Shown piece by piece: positions 1 to 9,593 of a stretch of DNA of 64,000 bases (the first letter of the stretch is position 1; each line of letters begins with the position of its first letter). Origin of the DNA: Chelatococcus sambhunathii (GTDB lineage: Bacteria > Pseudomonadota > Alphaproteobacteria > Rhizobiales > Beijerinckiaceae); the NCBI RefSeq assembly GCF_001418005.1, contig NZ_LIOL01000003.1, positions 434,001 through 498,000 on the forward strand, read 5' to 3'. The position numbers and the translations under genes are program-made. The notes below the pieces were generated by a model that was not told the origin of the DNA, made no database searches, and was given only the letters and a program-made list of their open reading frames with translations.

Positions 1-938
1 GCCGCCGCTGCGGACGGCTCGCCCAGATGCTCCAGCATCATCGCCCCGGACCAGATCGCCGCGATCGGATTGGCGATGCCGAGATGGGCGATGTCCGGCG
101 CCGAGCCGTGCACCGGCTCGAACATCGACGGGGCGGTGCGGTCCGGATTGATGTTGGCCGAGGCGGCGAAGCCGAGCCCGCCCTGGATGGCGGCGCCGAG
201 ATCGGTCAGGATGTCGCCGAACAGGTTGGAAGCGACGACGACGTCGAGGCTCTCCGGCGCCATCACCATCCGCGCCGCCATCGCGTCGATGTGGTAGTTC
301 GTGACCGTGACGTCCGGATAGTCGGCGGCGAGCCGCGTCGTGACCTCGTCCCAGAACACCATGGAATGCTTCTGGGCATTCGATTTGGTCACCGAGGCAA
401 GCTTGCCCCGCCGCCGGCGCGCCTCTTCGAAGCCGAAGCGCAGGATGCGCTCCACCCCCTTGCGCGTGAAGATCGACGTCTCCACCGCGACCTCGTCGTC
501 CGTGCCGTTGTGGACGCGGCCGCCGGCCCCGGAATACTCGCCCTCGGTGTTCTCGCGGATACAGAGGATGTCGAAGGCGCCTGCGCGCAGCGGCCCCTCG
601 ACGCCCGGCAGCAGGCGGTGCGGCCGGATATTGGCATATTGCACGAAGGCCTTGCGGATCGGCAGCAGCAGCCCGTGCAGCGAGACCGCATCGGGCACGC
701 GCGCCGGCCAGCCGACCGCGCCGAGCAGGATGGCGTCGAAGCTGCGCAGGGTCTCGATGCCATCCGCCGGCATCATCTTGCCCGTCCGCTCGTAGAAGTC
801 GCAGGACCAGGGAAAGGTCGTGCCTTCAAGGGAAAAACCGGCGCCGCGCGCCGCCTTGCCCAGCACCTCCCAGGCGGCTTCGGTGACGGGCACACCGATG
901 CCATCACCCGGAATGAGGGCGATCTTGTAGGATTTCAC
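1..938 (-). CDS. Tartrate dehydrogenase / D-malate dehydrogenase family protein (3' end cut by window)
   Basis: NAD-dependent beta-decarboxylating dehydrogenase of the isocitrate/isopropylmalate family, closest by eye to TtuC/DmlA-type tartrate or D-malate dehydrogenases, which oxidise a 2-hydroxydiacid in the cytoplasm. The protein starts VKSYKIALIPGDGIG and shows the family blocks VRENTEGEY-like 'RENTEGEYSGAGGR', 'TKSNAQKHSM', 'ASNLFGDILTDLG' (metal-binding Asp residues) and 'FEPVHGSAPDIAH' (NAD site). About 312 codons are present; family members have about 355-365, so roughly the last 45 residues lie outside the window. The start is GTG at 938, with GGAGGA nine bases upstream. It sits 12 bp behind the aldehyde dehydrogenase gene, probably in one operon. 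Isopropylmalate dehydrogenase is less likely given the DmlA-like spacing. The family is sure, the substrate is inferred. Confidence 0.88.
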   Translation of the reverse strand, partial: MKSYKIALIPGDGIGVPVTEAAWEVLGKAARGAGFSLEGTTFPWSCDFYERTGKMMPADGIETLRSFDAILLGAVGWPARVPDAVSLHGLLLPIRKAFVQYANIRPHRLLPGVEGPLRAGAFDILCIRENTEGEYSGAGGRVHNGTDDEVAVETSIFTRKGVERILRFGFEEARRRRGKLASVTKSNAQKHSMVFWDEVTTRLAADYPDVTVTNYHIDAMAARMVMAPESLDVVVASNLFGDILTDLGAAIQGGLGFAASANINPDRTAPSMFEPVHGSAPDIAHLGIANPIAAIWSGAMMLEHLGEPSAAA

Positions 939-950
939 TGGTCTTCCTCC

Positions 951-2414
951 TCAGATGGCGATAAGGACGCTCTTCGACCTGCGGTTCGCGAGATAGGCCT
1001 CGCGGCCGAGGTCCTTGCCGAGCCCCGATTGCTTGTAGCCGCCGGTCGGCAGGATGTGGTCGCGCGAGCGGCCATAGCGGTTGATCCACACCGTGCCGGC
1101 CTCCAGCCGGCCGCTCAGGCGCAGCGCGCGCGACAGGTCCCGCGTATAGAGGCCGGCGCAGAGACCGTAGGTCGGATGATCGGCAAGCGCGAGCGCCTCC
1201 TCTTCCTCGCGGAAGGTTTGGACGGTGAGCACCGGCCCGAAGATTTCCTCCGCGACGGCCCGGGAGTTGGCGTCGACGCCGTCGATGAGGGTCGGGGCAT
1301 AGAAATAGCCCGGCCGGTCGAGGCACTCCCCGCCGAAGCGGCACTGGGCGCCCTGCGCGAGGGTGGCATCGACGATGCTCTTTATGCGGCCGAGCTGGCG
1401 CGCGGAGACGATCGGCGCATAGCCCGTGGCCTCGTCCCAGGTCGGGCCGGGCCGGATCGCCGCCATATGCTTGGTGATCAACCCGATGAGCTCATCCGCG
1501 ACGGTTGCCTCAACGATGAGCCGGGAGCCCGCGACGCAGACCTGGCCGGCATTGGCGAGGATGCTGCGGGCGATGGCGCCGGCGGCGAGCGCAAGGTCAG
1601 CGTCGGCGAAGACGAGCTGCGGGCTCTTGCCGCCGAGCTCCAGCGTCATCGGCTTGATGCCGGTGCGCGCGACATTCTCCATGATCGCCGCCCCGGCGCC
1701 CGTCGAGCCGGTGAAGCTGATCTTGGCGATGTCGGGATGGCTGGTGATCGCCGCGCCGGTGGTGCGCCCGTCGCCGAGCACGACGTTGATCAGCCCCGCC
1801 GGCAATCCCGCCCGCACCGACAGCTCGGCCATGAAAAGCGTGGCGAAGGGCGTCATCTCCGACGGCTTGAGCACCACGGCATTGCCGGCGGCGAGAGCTG
1901 GGCCGAGCTTCCAGGCGGCCATCGAGATCGGGAAGTTCCACGGCGTGATGGCGCCGATGACGCCATAGGGCTCCGTCGCGATCATGCCGACGCTGTCGGC
2001 GGCTGTGGGGGCGAGGTCGCCCCCTTCCTTGTCGGCGAATTCCGCGAAGAAGCGGATCTGCTCGACCGTGATCGGAATGTCGACCCTGATCAGCTCCGCG
2101 ACCGGCCGGGTCGACGCCACCGCCTCCAGCCGCGCCAGCGTCATCGCCTCGGCCGCGATGAGATCGGCCCAGCGGTGGAGGGCATCGACGCGCTCGCGCG
2201 GCCGCACCCGGCCCCAGCCGCTGGTCGCGAGGGCCATTCTGGCGGCGCCGACGGCGCGATCGACGATGCCGGCATCGGCGACCGGACAACTGGCGAAGGC
2301 CACGCCGTCTGAGGGGCGGTGAAGCGTGATGCCATCGGCCGCGGCCACGCGCTCGCCGCCGATGAAATGGACCTGCGGCATGATGACCGCGGCAGGATCG
2401 AAACTCAGCGACAA
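951..2414 (-). CDS. NAD(P)-dependent aldehyde dehydrogenase
   Basis: Oxidises an aldehyde to a carboxylic acid; substrate not predictable from sequence. It has the full aldehyde dehydrogenase fold: 'TPWNFP' (coenzyme site), 'KPSEMTPF', 'FTGSTGAG' (Rossmann loop), 'LELGGKSPQ' (general-base Glu), 'GQVCVAGSR' (catalytic Cys) and 'EIFGPVL'. Length 487 aa from the TTG at 2414, which has GGAGA placed eight bases upstream; an ATG at 2381 (476 aa, start MPQVHFIGG) has no ribosome site, so TTG is preferred. It lies just upstream of the tartrate/D-malate-type dehydrogenase and downstream of a cupin and a GhrA-like reductase. That context suggests catabolism of a hydroxy-acid or sugar-acid derivative. 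Confidence 0.9.
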   Translation of the reverse strand: MSLSFDPAAVIMPQVHFIGGERVAAADGITLHRPSDGVAFASCPVADAGIVDRAVGAARMALATSGWGRVRPRERVDALHRWADLIAAEAMTLARLEAVASTRPVAELIRVDIPITVEQIRFFAEFADKEGGDLAPTAADSVGMIATEPYGVIGAITPWNFPISMAAWKLGPALAAGNAVVLKPSEMTPFATLFMAELSVRAGLPAGLINVVLGDGRTTGAAITSHPDIAKISFTGSTGAGAAIMENVARTGIKPMTLELGGKSPQLVFADADLALAAGAIARSILANAGQVCVAGSRLIVEATVADELIGLITKHMAAIRPGPTWDEATGYAPIVSARQLGRIKSIVDATLAQGAQCRFGGECLDRPGYFYAPTLIDGVDANSRAVAEEIFGPVLTVQTFREEEEALALADHPTYGLCAGLYTRDLSRALRLSGRLEAGTVWINRYGRSRDHILPTGGYKQSGLGKDLGREAYLANRRSKSVLIAI

Positions 2415-2542
2415 GGGCTCATCTCCGCATGCGGCCGCAAGCCTCACATGCCGCGGTCCGCAGGTGCGATCGGAAGGACGGGCTGGCTCGACGGGAAATC
2501 CCGTTCGCCGCGCCCGTGACGGAGAAACCTGCCGCCACGCGT

Positions 2543-2896
2543 TCAGCCGACGACGACGTAGATCTTGCGCACGGTCTCGATGGTCTTCCACACGCCGACA
2601 TAGCCGGGCTTAATGACGAAGCTGTCGCCGGCACGGAAGATGCGCGGTGCCTTACCCTCTTCCGTGAGCTCGACGACGCCTGACAGGATGTAGCAGAACT
2701 CGAAGGTCTCACCCTTGATGGAGCGGGTCTCGCCGGGCGTCGCCTCCCAGATGCCGGTCTTGACGGTGTCGTCGCGGGAGGCGTCCTGTGCCCAGGTCTT
2801 GAAGGCGGGATCGCCGGCGATGAGCCGGTCGGGCGCCGGCCTGCTGTGCCTGGGCTCGTCGGTCGGGGCAAGATCGAGCTGAACGAGAAGGGACAT
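2543..2896 (-). CDS. Cupin domain protein (ureidoglycine aminohydrolase-like cupin)
   Basis: Small 117-aa single-domain cupin. Residues about 40-115 carry the cupin_3 pattern: 'TGIWEATPGETRS', 'EFCYILSGVVELTEEGK', 'GDSFVIKPGYVGVWK', 'TVRKIYVVVG'. Proteins of this type are common beside catabolic dehydrogenases; some act as metal-dependent sugar-acid or ureidoglycine enzymes, many have no known reaction. No signal peptide is seen. The gene is 128 bp upstream of the aldehyde dehydrogenase and 25 bp downstream of ghrA, so co-transcription is likely. The function stays general: I see the fold, not the substrate. Confidence 0.85.
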   Translation of the reverse strand: MSLLVQLDLAPTDEPRHSRPAPDRLIAGDPAFKTWAQDASRDDTVKTGIWEATPGETRSIKGETFEFCYILSGVVELTEEGKAPRIFRAGDSFVIKPGYVGVWKTIETVRKIYVVVG

Positions 2897-2921
2897 GGGT
2901 CAACCTTTCCTGGTGGGGGTG

Positions 2922-3845
2922 TCAGTAGCCGCGGCCGCGGTCGACGAGGCCGATGAGCGGCAGGCCGGCCCGGTGGCGGCGGATGTTGTCGATGACGGCC
3001 TTGGCCGCCGGCGCGGCCTCGACCTTGCTCGCGACGTGCGGCGTCAGGATCACCCCGGGGTGGTTCCAGAGCCGGTGATCCGCCGGCAGCGGCTCCGGGT
3101 CGGTGACGTCGAGGACGGCGCCCGACAGGTGGCCGCTGTCGAGCGCCTCGATGAGGGCCGCCTGGTCGAGATGCTGGCCGCGCCCGACATGGACGAGCCC
3201 GGCACCGGCGGGGAGCCGCGAAAAGAGATCGGCGTCGAGGATGCCGACGGTTTCCGGGGTGAGGGGCAGCAGGCAGATCAGGATGTTGGTTTCGGCGAGG
3301 AGGGCGGCCAGGCCCTCCTTGCCGTGGAACGAGCGGATGCCGTCGAGCGACCGCGGCGAGCGGCTCCAGCCCGCGATCGGGAAACCGAAGGGCTTCAGTC
3401 GTTCGATGACGGCCGAGCCCATCATGCCGAGGCCGAGCACGCCGACGCGTCGTTGCGTTGCCGGGAGGAGGTCGTGCGCCTGCCAGCGCGCCTCCTTCTG
3501 CTGGGTGATATAGAGCGGCAACTGCCGATGCAGGGCGAGCACGCCGAGCGTGACATATTCCTGCATCATGCGCGTGATGCCCTCCTCGACCATGCGCACC
3601 ACGAGGACGTGCGGGGGCAGGGCATCCGTGTTCAGCTGGTCGATGCCGGCGCCGATCGAGAACAGGATCTCGAGGCTGGAGAAGCGGCCGAGATCGTCCG
3701 GCGCCGTCCAGGTGATCAGGTAGCGCACGTCGGCGGGATCGAAGGCGTCGCCGTTCCGCACGAAGCGGATGTCGGGGAGTTCCTCAGCAAAACGCGCCGC
3801 GAACACCCTGGCGCGCTCCTCGGTGGAGTTGAAGAGGAAGGTCAA
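2922..3845 (-). CDS. ghrA: GhrA-like glyoxylate/hydroxypyruvate reductase
   Basis: D-isomer-specific 2-hydroxyacid dehydrogenase that would reduce glyoxylate or hydroxypyruvate (or oxidise the matching 2-hydroxyacid) with NAD(P)H in the cytoplasm. The 307-aa protein has the nucleotide-binding '[12 protein letters not shown]' near residue 140, the substrate Arg in 'VHVGRGQ', the catalytic Glu in 'TDPEPLPA' and the catalytic His in 'LTPHVAS'. The layout (no long N-terminal arm, LSIGAGID-like '[10 protein letters not shown]') fits the GhrA branch. The start is TTG at 3845 with GGAG eight bases upstream. It heads the minus-strand cluster with the cupin, aldehyde dehydrogenase and tartrate-type dehydrogenase; together they look like a hydroxy-acid catabolic set. 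Confidence 0.88.
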   Translation of the reverse strand: MTFLFNSTEERARVFAARFAEELPDIRFVRNGDAFDPADVRYLITWTAPDDLGRFSSLEILFSIGAGIDQLNTDALPPHVLVVRMVEEGITRMMQEYVTLGVLALHRQLPLYITQQKEARWQAHDLLPATQRRVGVLGLGMMGSAVIERLKPFGFPIAGWSRSPRSLDGIRSFHGKEGLAALLAETNILICLLPLTPETVGILDADLFSRLPAGAGLVHVGRGQHLDQAALIEALDSGHLSGAVLDVTDPEPLPADHRLWNHPGVILTPHVASKVEAAPAAKAVIDNIRRHRAGLPLIGLVDRGRGY

Positions 3846-4062
3846 GAGGCGTTCTCCGGCAACATCGGGATATCGGGGGCGCGAACAAGATAGGCCGGGC
3901 GCAGCGGCCGTCCCTTCGTTTGTGTGCGCGCCGACGGTCGAACCTGCCGAAATGCCGCGGAAGAACAGTGCTTCCTGTCGAGAGAATGGTTTAGAAAGAG
4001 CTCTGGGCTGGTGGCCCGATCGTTCCCGCCCGCGCGGCGGGGACTCGCCGGAGCTTTCGATT

Positions 4063-4950
4063 TTGGAGACCGACGTTCAACTGCAGCTGGATGCCTTCGA
4101 GGTCACCCTGCGCGATATCGCGGTAGTGGGCATCGACCAGCTGCACGCCCTGTCCGTCGCGGTCGGCTGGCCCCATCGTGAGAGCGACTGGCGCATGCTG
4201 CTCGACCTGGGACGGGGCATCGCGGCCGTCGACGAGATCGGCCGCGTGGTCGGCTCTGTCATGTGGTTCCGCTATGCACCGGACTTCGTCAAGGTCGGCA
4301 TGCTGATTACGTCGCCGCGCCTGCAGGAGCAGGGTGCCGGACGCTGGCTGATGCAGCGCGTGCACGAGCTGAACAAGGGGTCGGTGTTCGGCCTCACGGC
4401 GACGCGTGCGGCGAGGCGGCTCTATCGCTCGCTGGGTTATGGCCATGAGCAGAAGGTCCTGCAGTGCCAGGGCCGGGCCGTTGTGCCCGCGGATGTGCGG
4501 GCCGTCGTCGCGGGCAGCCTCAGGCCCGTCCGCCCGGCGGATCACGATGCGCTGCTCGATCTCGACCGGGCGGCGGTGGGCTGCGACCGGTCCGCCATGT
4601 TCCGCCGGCTGCTGCCGCTATCGACGGGTCACGTGCTTGTCCGCAACGGCGAGACGGTCGCCTTCGCGCTCTGCCGCCAGTTCGGGCGCGGCCATGTCAT
4701 CGGTCCGGTGATCGCTGCCACCGAGGAGGACGCGATTGCCGTCGCGATGCCGCATGTCGAAGCTCACGCCGGCGGTTTCCTGCGCGCCGATACGCCGGCC
4801 GCCAACGCGGCCTTTACCGGCTTTCTCGCCGCCGCCGGCATGCAGGTCCATGACACGCTGACATCGATGGGGCTTGGTCGCGCACCCTTCAGGCCGGCGA
4901 GCGCCGATGGCCCGCGCCGCATGGCGCTCGCCAGTCACACACTCGGCTGA
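4063..4950 (+). CDS. Two-domain GNAT family N-acetyltransferase
   Basis: Predicted acyl-CoA-dependent N-acetyltransferase of unknown substrate, 295 aa. The N-terminal GNAT half contains '[17 protein letters not shown]', '[10 protein letters not shown]' and the acetyl-CoA loop '[17 protein letters not shown]' near residues 85-100, followed by '[12 protein letters not shown]'. The second half is the small C-terminal GNAT-like domain usual in this family. The start is TTG at 4063 with GGAG nine bases upstream; the open frame continues upstream to 3769, but that part looks non-coding and reads through the ghrA promoter region. Read alone, divergent from ghrA. No operon partner is seen. Confidence 0.75.
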   Translation: METDVQLQLDAFEVTLRDIAVVGIDQLHALSVAVGWPHRESDWRMLLDLGRGIAAVDEIGRVVGSVMWFRYAPDFVKVGMLITSPRLQEQGAGRWLMQRVHELNKGSVFGLTATRAARRLYRSLGYGHEQKVLQCQGRAVVPADVRAVVAGSLRPVRPADHDALLDLDRAAVGCDRSAMFRRLLPLSTGHVLVRNGETVAFALCRQFGRGHVIGPVIAATEEDAIAVAMPHVEAHAGGFLRADTPAANAAFTGFLAAAGMQVHDTLTSMGLGRAPFRPASADGPRRMALASHTLG

Positions 4951-5094
4951 GGCGCCGATCGTCGCGACCGGCTCGCAGGACGCGAGGCAGGGCTGCATCG
5001 CATCTGTGCGACGTTAGGACGATCGGGGTCTGGCCGTTAGCGTCCGTCGCCGCCATCCTGGCAGTATGGGTTGCGCCGACGGCGATCTCTCCCC

Positions 5095-5495
<401 letters not shown>

Positions 5496-6183
5496 GGCGC
5501 ATGCCTTCCTGCGGGGCAGGCCGGCCGACCCCGCCAAGCGGATCGGAGAGAGCCCGTTGTCAACCAGTTGCGGTCTTCTTTCGAGCGCTTCGTCACGCCA
5601 GCGGGGTCGTTGCGGGGAGGGGGTTGTGCACGGCATCCTTGGTTCAAGCCGCTTGGAGTCGATGACCCATCCCGTGAAAGTCCGTTGCGTCGGTTCTCCG
5701 CGCAGTTTACTCCGGTATCATAGTGGTTATGGAGCGGTGGCATGACCAGGGCAGGCCTGATCGGCCATACCGAACGCCGCAGCCTCAAGTACCGGAACCT
5801 CGAGAAGCTTCTGGGCGAGTAGATGCTGCGCGCGCTCGTACGGGGACAGGAGAAGGCGATTGGCACCGTCTGGGCGGTGCTGCCGTCGCTCCAGCGGGTC
5901 ATCCCGCTGGCAAGCTCCATCGCCGCGCGGGGACATCGTGGCGAACGTCACCGCTGCAGCCCGGCCGCGGCCCGGGCAGCTCTCGAAAAGGCGACATTCC
6001 AGGTCAAGCTCGCCATCTTCGTGGTGCAGGGCCTGTCGCCGGCCGAGGCCGAGCAGGCCTCGCGCGCGTCCGGCGAAGACCTGCCTGCGGTGACGGCGGC
6101 GGCTTTCGAGGGAAGGTCACAGCAGCCCGCCGATGCCCCGAAGGACGAGAGCTGATGGCGATCCGGAGGGTGTGTTGAATCCT
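5496..6183. other. Stretch without a recognisable intact gene
   Basis: About 690 bp between the murA remnant and the SIS-domain gene. Two short plus-strand frames (5742-5819, starting MTRAGLIGHTERR, and 5823-6155) are separated by one TAG stop, which may mean a broken gene. I cannot assign the 110-aa product that ends 'EDLPAVTAAAFEGR' to any family. The codon use is mixed and the region looks decayed. The 3' end supplies GGAGG before the SIS gene. Confidence 0.4.
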
Positions 6184-7203
6184 ATGACTGAGATGGAGCG
6201 GGAGACGCGGGAGGCACCGCAGGCTGTCGCCCGGCTTCTCGACGCCAGCCTCGACGACCTGACGGCGCTGGGTCGCCGCCTGTCCGGCATGGCGCCGCCG
6301 ATCGTCGCCACCTGCGCGCGCGGCACGTCTGACCATGCGGCGGGCTATCTGAAGTACCTCCTCGAGATTGCGACCGGCACGCCCGTCGCCTCGCTTGGGC
6401 CTTCGCTGGCGTCGGTCTACGACGCGCCCTTGCGCCTGCGCGGCGCCGTGCTGTTCACGATCTCGCAGTCGGGCCAGAGCCCGGACATCGTTGCGCTGCA
6501 GGCCGCCGCCCGGGCGGCCGGGGCGCTGACGGTCGCCCTCGTCAATGTCGACGACAGCCCGGTGGCGCAGGCGGCCGATGTCGCCATCCCGCTCCAGGCC
6601 GGCGTCGAGCGCAGCGTGGCGGCGACGAAATCCTTCATCGCTGCCGCCGCCGCGGCTGCCACCATTGTCGCGGCCTGGGCCGGCGACGAGCGCCTGCTCG
6701 CAGCGATCCGGGGTCTGCCCAAGAGCCTTGCCGAGGCGCTGGCCGCCGACTGGTCCGCGCTCGAGGAGCCATTGTCGACGGCCTCTTCATGCTACATGGT
6801 CGGCCGCGGGCCGGCCCTGGCCATCGCGCAGGAGGCGGCGCTGAAGAGCAAGGAAACCGCTGCCATTCATGCCGAGGCCTTCTCGACTGCCGAGATCATG
6901 CACGGCCCCTTGCGCCTCGTGCGCGCGGATTTCCCGATCCTCGCCTTCCTGCCGGAAGACAGGGCGGCCGCGGCCGGGCGCGCCGCCTTGCAGCGCCTGC
7001 AGGCGGCCGGCGGCCACGTCTTTCCGGCGGCGACAGCCGACGCGCCCGGCAAGCGGCTGCCCGTCGCGGCGACCGGTCACGCCCATCTCGATCCTCTGTC
7101 GATGGCGGTGTCCTTCTATGGACTGATCGAGAAGGTCAGCCGTCTGCGCGGCTTCGATCCCGACCGCCCGCCCCATCTCCTCAAGGTTACGGAAACCGTC
7201 TGA
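6184..7203 (+). CDS. SIS domain protein, NagB-II/AgaS-type aminosugar-6-phosphate deaminase/isomerase
   Basis: 339-aa protein made of two sugar-isomerase (SIS) domains like the isomerase half of GlmS, without the glutaminase half. Domain 1 (about 35-165) has 'CARGTSDHAAGYLKYLLE', 'TISQSGQSPD' (phosphosugar loop) and 'VAATKSF'. Domain 2 (about 195-325) has 'MVGRGPALAIAQEAALKSKE' and 'AEIMHGPLRL'. The C terminus 'LLKVTETV' resembles the GlmS active-site tail. Likely role: deamination/isomerisation of glucosamine-6-phosphate made by NagA, whose gene overlaps its stop by one base (TGATG). The ATG at 6184 is 13 bases after GGAGG; an in-frame TTG at 6175 is the alternative start. Confidence 0.87.
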   Translation: MTEMERETREAPQAVARLLDASLDDLTALGRRLSGMAPPIVATCARGTSDHAAGYLKYLLEIATGTPVASLGPSLASVYDAPLRLRGAVLFTISQSGQSPDIVALQAAARAAGALTVALVNVDDSPVAQAADVAIPLQAGVERSVAATKSFIAAAAAAATIVAAWAGDERLLAAIRGLPKSLAEALAADWSALEEPLSTASSCYMVGRGPALAIAQEAALKSKETAAIHAEAFSTAEIMHGPLRLVRADFPILAFLPEDRAAAAGRAALQRLQAAGGHVFPAATADAPGKRLPVAATGHAHLDPLSMAVSFYGLIEKVSRLRGFDPDRPPHLLKVTETV

Positions 7204-8333
7204 TGTCTCTCACAGCCATGGTCGGCGCCCGCGTCTTCGACGGCGATCGGATCCGGGAGGAGGCGGCGGTCCTCGTCTCCAGCGGCACCGTCCTCGACGT
7301 GGTGCGGGCGCAAGACGTGCCCGCGCATGCCGAGCGCCGCGTGCTCGACGGCGGGCTGCTGGCGCCGGGTTTCGTCGACCTGCAGGTCAACGGCGGCGGC
7401 GGGGTCATGCTCAACGACGGGCCGAGCGGCGAGGCGATTGAGCAGATCGCGGCCGCGCACCGGCCTTTCGGCACGACGGGGCTGCTGCCGACGCTGATCA
7501 CGGACACGCCCGCCGTGACGGCGGCGGCCATCGCCGCCGCGGCAGAGGTGGCAGGGCGGATCCCCGGCGTTCTCGGCCTTCATCTCGAAGGGCCGCACCT
7601 GGCGCCCGCCCGCAAGGGTGCGCATCTGGCCGAGTTGATGCGTCCGTTGACGGAGAACGACGTTGCCCGCCTGATCGAGGCGAGGGAGCGCATCGGGGTG
7701 CTCATGGTGACCGTGGCGGTCGAACAGGCGCCGCTGCGGCTCATCCGCCGCCTGGCCGATGCCGGCGTCATCGTGAGCCTCGGCCACACCGATGCCGGCT
7801 ATGACGCAGCGCGGGCGGCCATCGATGCCGGCGCGCGCGCGGTCACCCACCTCTTCAATGCCATGAGCCAGCTGGGCAACCGCGACCCGGGCATGGTCGG
7901 CGCCGCCCTGGCGGCCGGCGCCGTGTTTTGCGGGATCATCGCCGACGGCCACCACGTGCATCCGGAGAGCCTGCGCGTGGCGCTGGCGGCCAAGCGCGGG
8001 CCGGGACGGCTCTATCTCGTCACCGATGCGATGGCCTCGGTCGGCTGGAGCGGCGACAGCTTCACGCTGGGCGGGCGCACGGTCTATCGCCGCGGCGGCC
8101 GGCTCACGCTCGCGGACGGCACCCTGGCCGGAGCCGACATCGACATGGCGAGCGCGGTGCGCTATGCGGCGCGGGACCTCGGCCTCGGCACGGAGGAGGC
8201 GCTGCGCATGGCTTCCCTCTATCCGGCCGAACTGATCGGCGACGCAAGGCGCGGACGCCTGCGCCGTGGTGCAGTCGCCGAGATCGTGCATCTCGACGAC
8301 AATCTCTGCGTGCGCGGCGTCCTTGGGTTCTGA
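7203..8333 (+). CDS. nagA: N-acetylglucosamine-6-phosphate deacetylase
   Basis: Hydrolyses N-acetylglucosamine-6-phosphate to glucosamine-6-phosphate and acetate in the cytoplasm. The 376-aa length is normal. Visible family blocks: 'GFVDLQVNGGGGV', metal-ligand Glu in 'LHLEGPHLAPARKG', metal-ligand His in 'SLGHTDAGYD' and 'VTHLFNAMSQL', 'IADGHHVHPE', and the catalytic Asp in 'LVTDAMA'. The C terminus returns to the small beta domain. The start overlaps the SIS gene stop, so the two form a translationally coupled pair for amino-sugar use. No transporter or kinase gene lies beside them in this window. Followed by a convergent phosphotransferase gene. Confidence 0.93.
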   Translation: MSLTAMVGARVFDGDRIREEAAVLVSSGTVLDVVRAQDVPAHAERRVLDGGLLAPGFVDLQVNGGGGVMLNDGPSGEAIEQIAAAHRPFGTTGLLPTLITDTPAVTAAAIAAAAEVAGRIPGVLGLHLEGPHLAPARKGAHLAELMRPLTENDVARLIEARERIGVLMVTVAVEQAPLRLIRRLADAGVIVSLGHTDAGYDAARAAIDAGARAVTHLFNAMSQLGNRDPGMVGAALAAGAVFCGIIADGHHVHPESLRVALAAKRGPGRLYLVTDAMASVGWSGDSFTLGGRTVYRRGGRLTLADGTLAGADIDMASAVRYAARDLGLGTEEALRMASLYPAELIGDARRGRLRRGAVAEIVHLDDNLCVRGVLGF

Positions 8334-8452
8334 TCCCCGATCCGGCCATCTGGTTCCATAAGAACGCTTATGCGATTCTGGAGAACTGTTCGAGCGACCT
8401 CGCCCTCTTCCCTTCCGAACGGGAGGCGGCGGGGCCGATAGGCGGAGCGCGT

Positions 8453-9250
8453 TCAGAAGAACTCGTCGAGCAGACGGTAGAAGGCCAGACGATCGGGATC
8501 GACCGTTCCGCCGTAATGCCGCAGGAAGGGTTCGACCCAGTCCTCGCCGAGATTGTGGCGGATGCTCCAGCTTGCCAGCGCCAGATCCTGGTGGCGGTCG
8601 GCCACGCCGAGCCTGCCGCAGTCGACGAAGCCGGTGAAACGCCCGTCCTGGGCGAGGAGATTGGGCAGGCAGGCGTCACCATGCGTGACGACGAGGTCCT
8701 CGCCTTCGGGACAGCTTGACAGCAGATCGTTGAAGAGGTCGGCCGCGCTGCGGCCGCGGCGCTCATCGTCGAAATCCTCCTCGTCTACCAGCCCGGCATC
8801 CATGCGCGTCCGGGCGAGCGCGATACGCGGGCGGAGTCCATGATCGAAGGGGCAGGTGCGTGCGGCGAGCGCGTGCAGCCCACGCAAGGCTTCCGCCGCG
8901 ATGGTCACAATCTGCCCGGGCGCGAGATCGGTCGAGGAGGCAAGGTCGCGGCCGGCCACGGCACTCATGAGAAGCCAGCAGCACTGCGCCTCCTCGGCCT
9001 CGGCGAGGACCCGCGGGCAGGCGATACCCTGCCCGGCCAGCCAGCGCAGTCGCGCTGCCTCTCCCGGCAACTCACACAGCGGTCCGACCGGCTCCGCCTT
9101 CACGAACAGGGTCGGACGGCCATGTGCCTCGAGCCGGTAGACCGCCGCCTCGGAGCAGCCGATGGTCTGCGGCCGGCAGGCATAGCCGGCAAGATCGCCG
9201 ACCCAGGCACGGGGCAACTCCACGGCCATCTGCGCATTCGCCAGAACCAT
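8453..9250 (-). CDS. Aminoglycoside 3'-phosphotransferase (APH(3')-II-like)
   Basis: 265-aa kinase of the APH(3') family, which phosphorylates aminoglycosides such as kanamycin and neomycin at the 3'-hydroxyl. Resemblance to the Tn5-type enzyme runs along the whole length: 'GYACRPQTIGCSEAAVYRL', 'RPTLFVKAE', 'ARTCPFDH', 'ARTRMDAGLVDEEDFD', 'VVTHGDACLPNLL' (catalytic Asp), 'GFVDCGRLGVADRHQD' (metal site) and 'RLAFYRLLDEFF' at the C terminus. ATG at 9250 is chosen because AAGGA lies nine bases upstream; the frame opens further upstream without family similarity. It is flanked by non-resistance genes and no insertion sequence is seen, so it looks chromosomal. The resistance phenotype is inferred. 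Confidence 0.88.
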   Translation of the reverse strand: MVLANAQMAVELPRAWVGDLAGYACRPQTIGCSEAAVYRLEAHGRPTLFVKAEPVGPLCELPGEAARLRWLAGQGIACPRVLAEAEEAQCCWLLMSAVAGRDLASSTDLAPGQIVTIAAEALRGLHALAARTCPFDHGLRPRIALARTRMDAGLVDEEDFDDERRGRSAADLFNDLLSSCPEGEDLVVTHGDACLPNLLAQDGRFTGFVDCGRLGVADRHQDLALASWSIRHNLGEDWVEPFLRHYGGTVDPDRLAFYRLLDEFF

Positions 9251-9593
9251 CGGCTGCATTCCTTTCCGCACCCGTCCGGGCTGCCGGTCGCCGCCCCAGT
9301 ATTCGAACCAAGCAACTAACCATCCCGTCGCCCACAGGCAATGCCGGCCGCAGACCCTGGATGACGTGCGCACGATGTTGCGACGGCGGTTGCGCCGGCC
9401 CCCTGCCGGCCGAAGCGATTCTCATGGCATCCATCATGTGGATCGACTGCTGAGCCATGTGCCGCTCGAGTGGCGCGGATGCGCCTGTTGCCGGAGGTGG
9501 CGCAGATGGCGAAACTGCTGGTGTTGCGAAGCGGGCCGCCACGATCTAACCCACCGCATATCAGGGCAAGCTTTCCTGCCCAGAGAGAACGGC
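9251..9593. promoter_or_regulatory. Divergent intergenic region between aph and a methyltransferase gene
   Basis: About 340 bp that must hold both promoters. Open frames on both strands run through it but none has family similarity or a good ribosome site. I see no clear operator. GAGAGAA lies just before the methyltransferase start. Confidence 0.4.

Noticed and set aside
27-2312. 761-aa plus-strand open frame opposite the dehydrogenase genes
   Set aside because: It is antisense to two clear enzyme genes, is rich in Arg/Asp/Gly as expected from the complement of GC-rich codons, and shows no family motif.
5823-6155. 110-aa plus-strand frame before the SIS gene
   Set aside because: No family resemblance found by eye and it sits in decayed DNA; not called as a gene.
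8357-8372. CATAAG-AACG-CTTATG dyad between convergent nagA and aph
   Set aside because: Six-base AT-rich arms and no T-tract; too weak for a terminator call and no regulator nearby.
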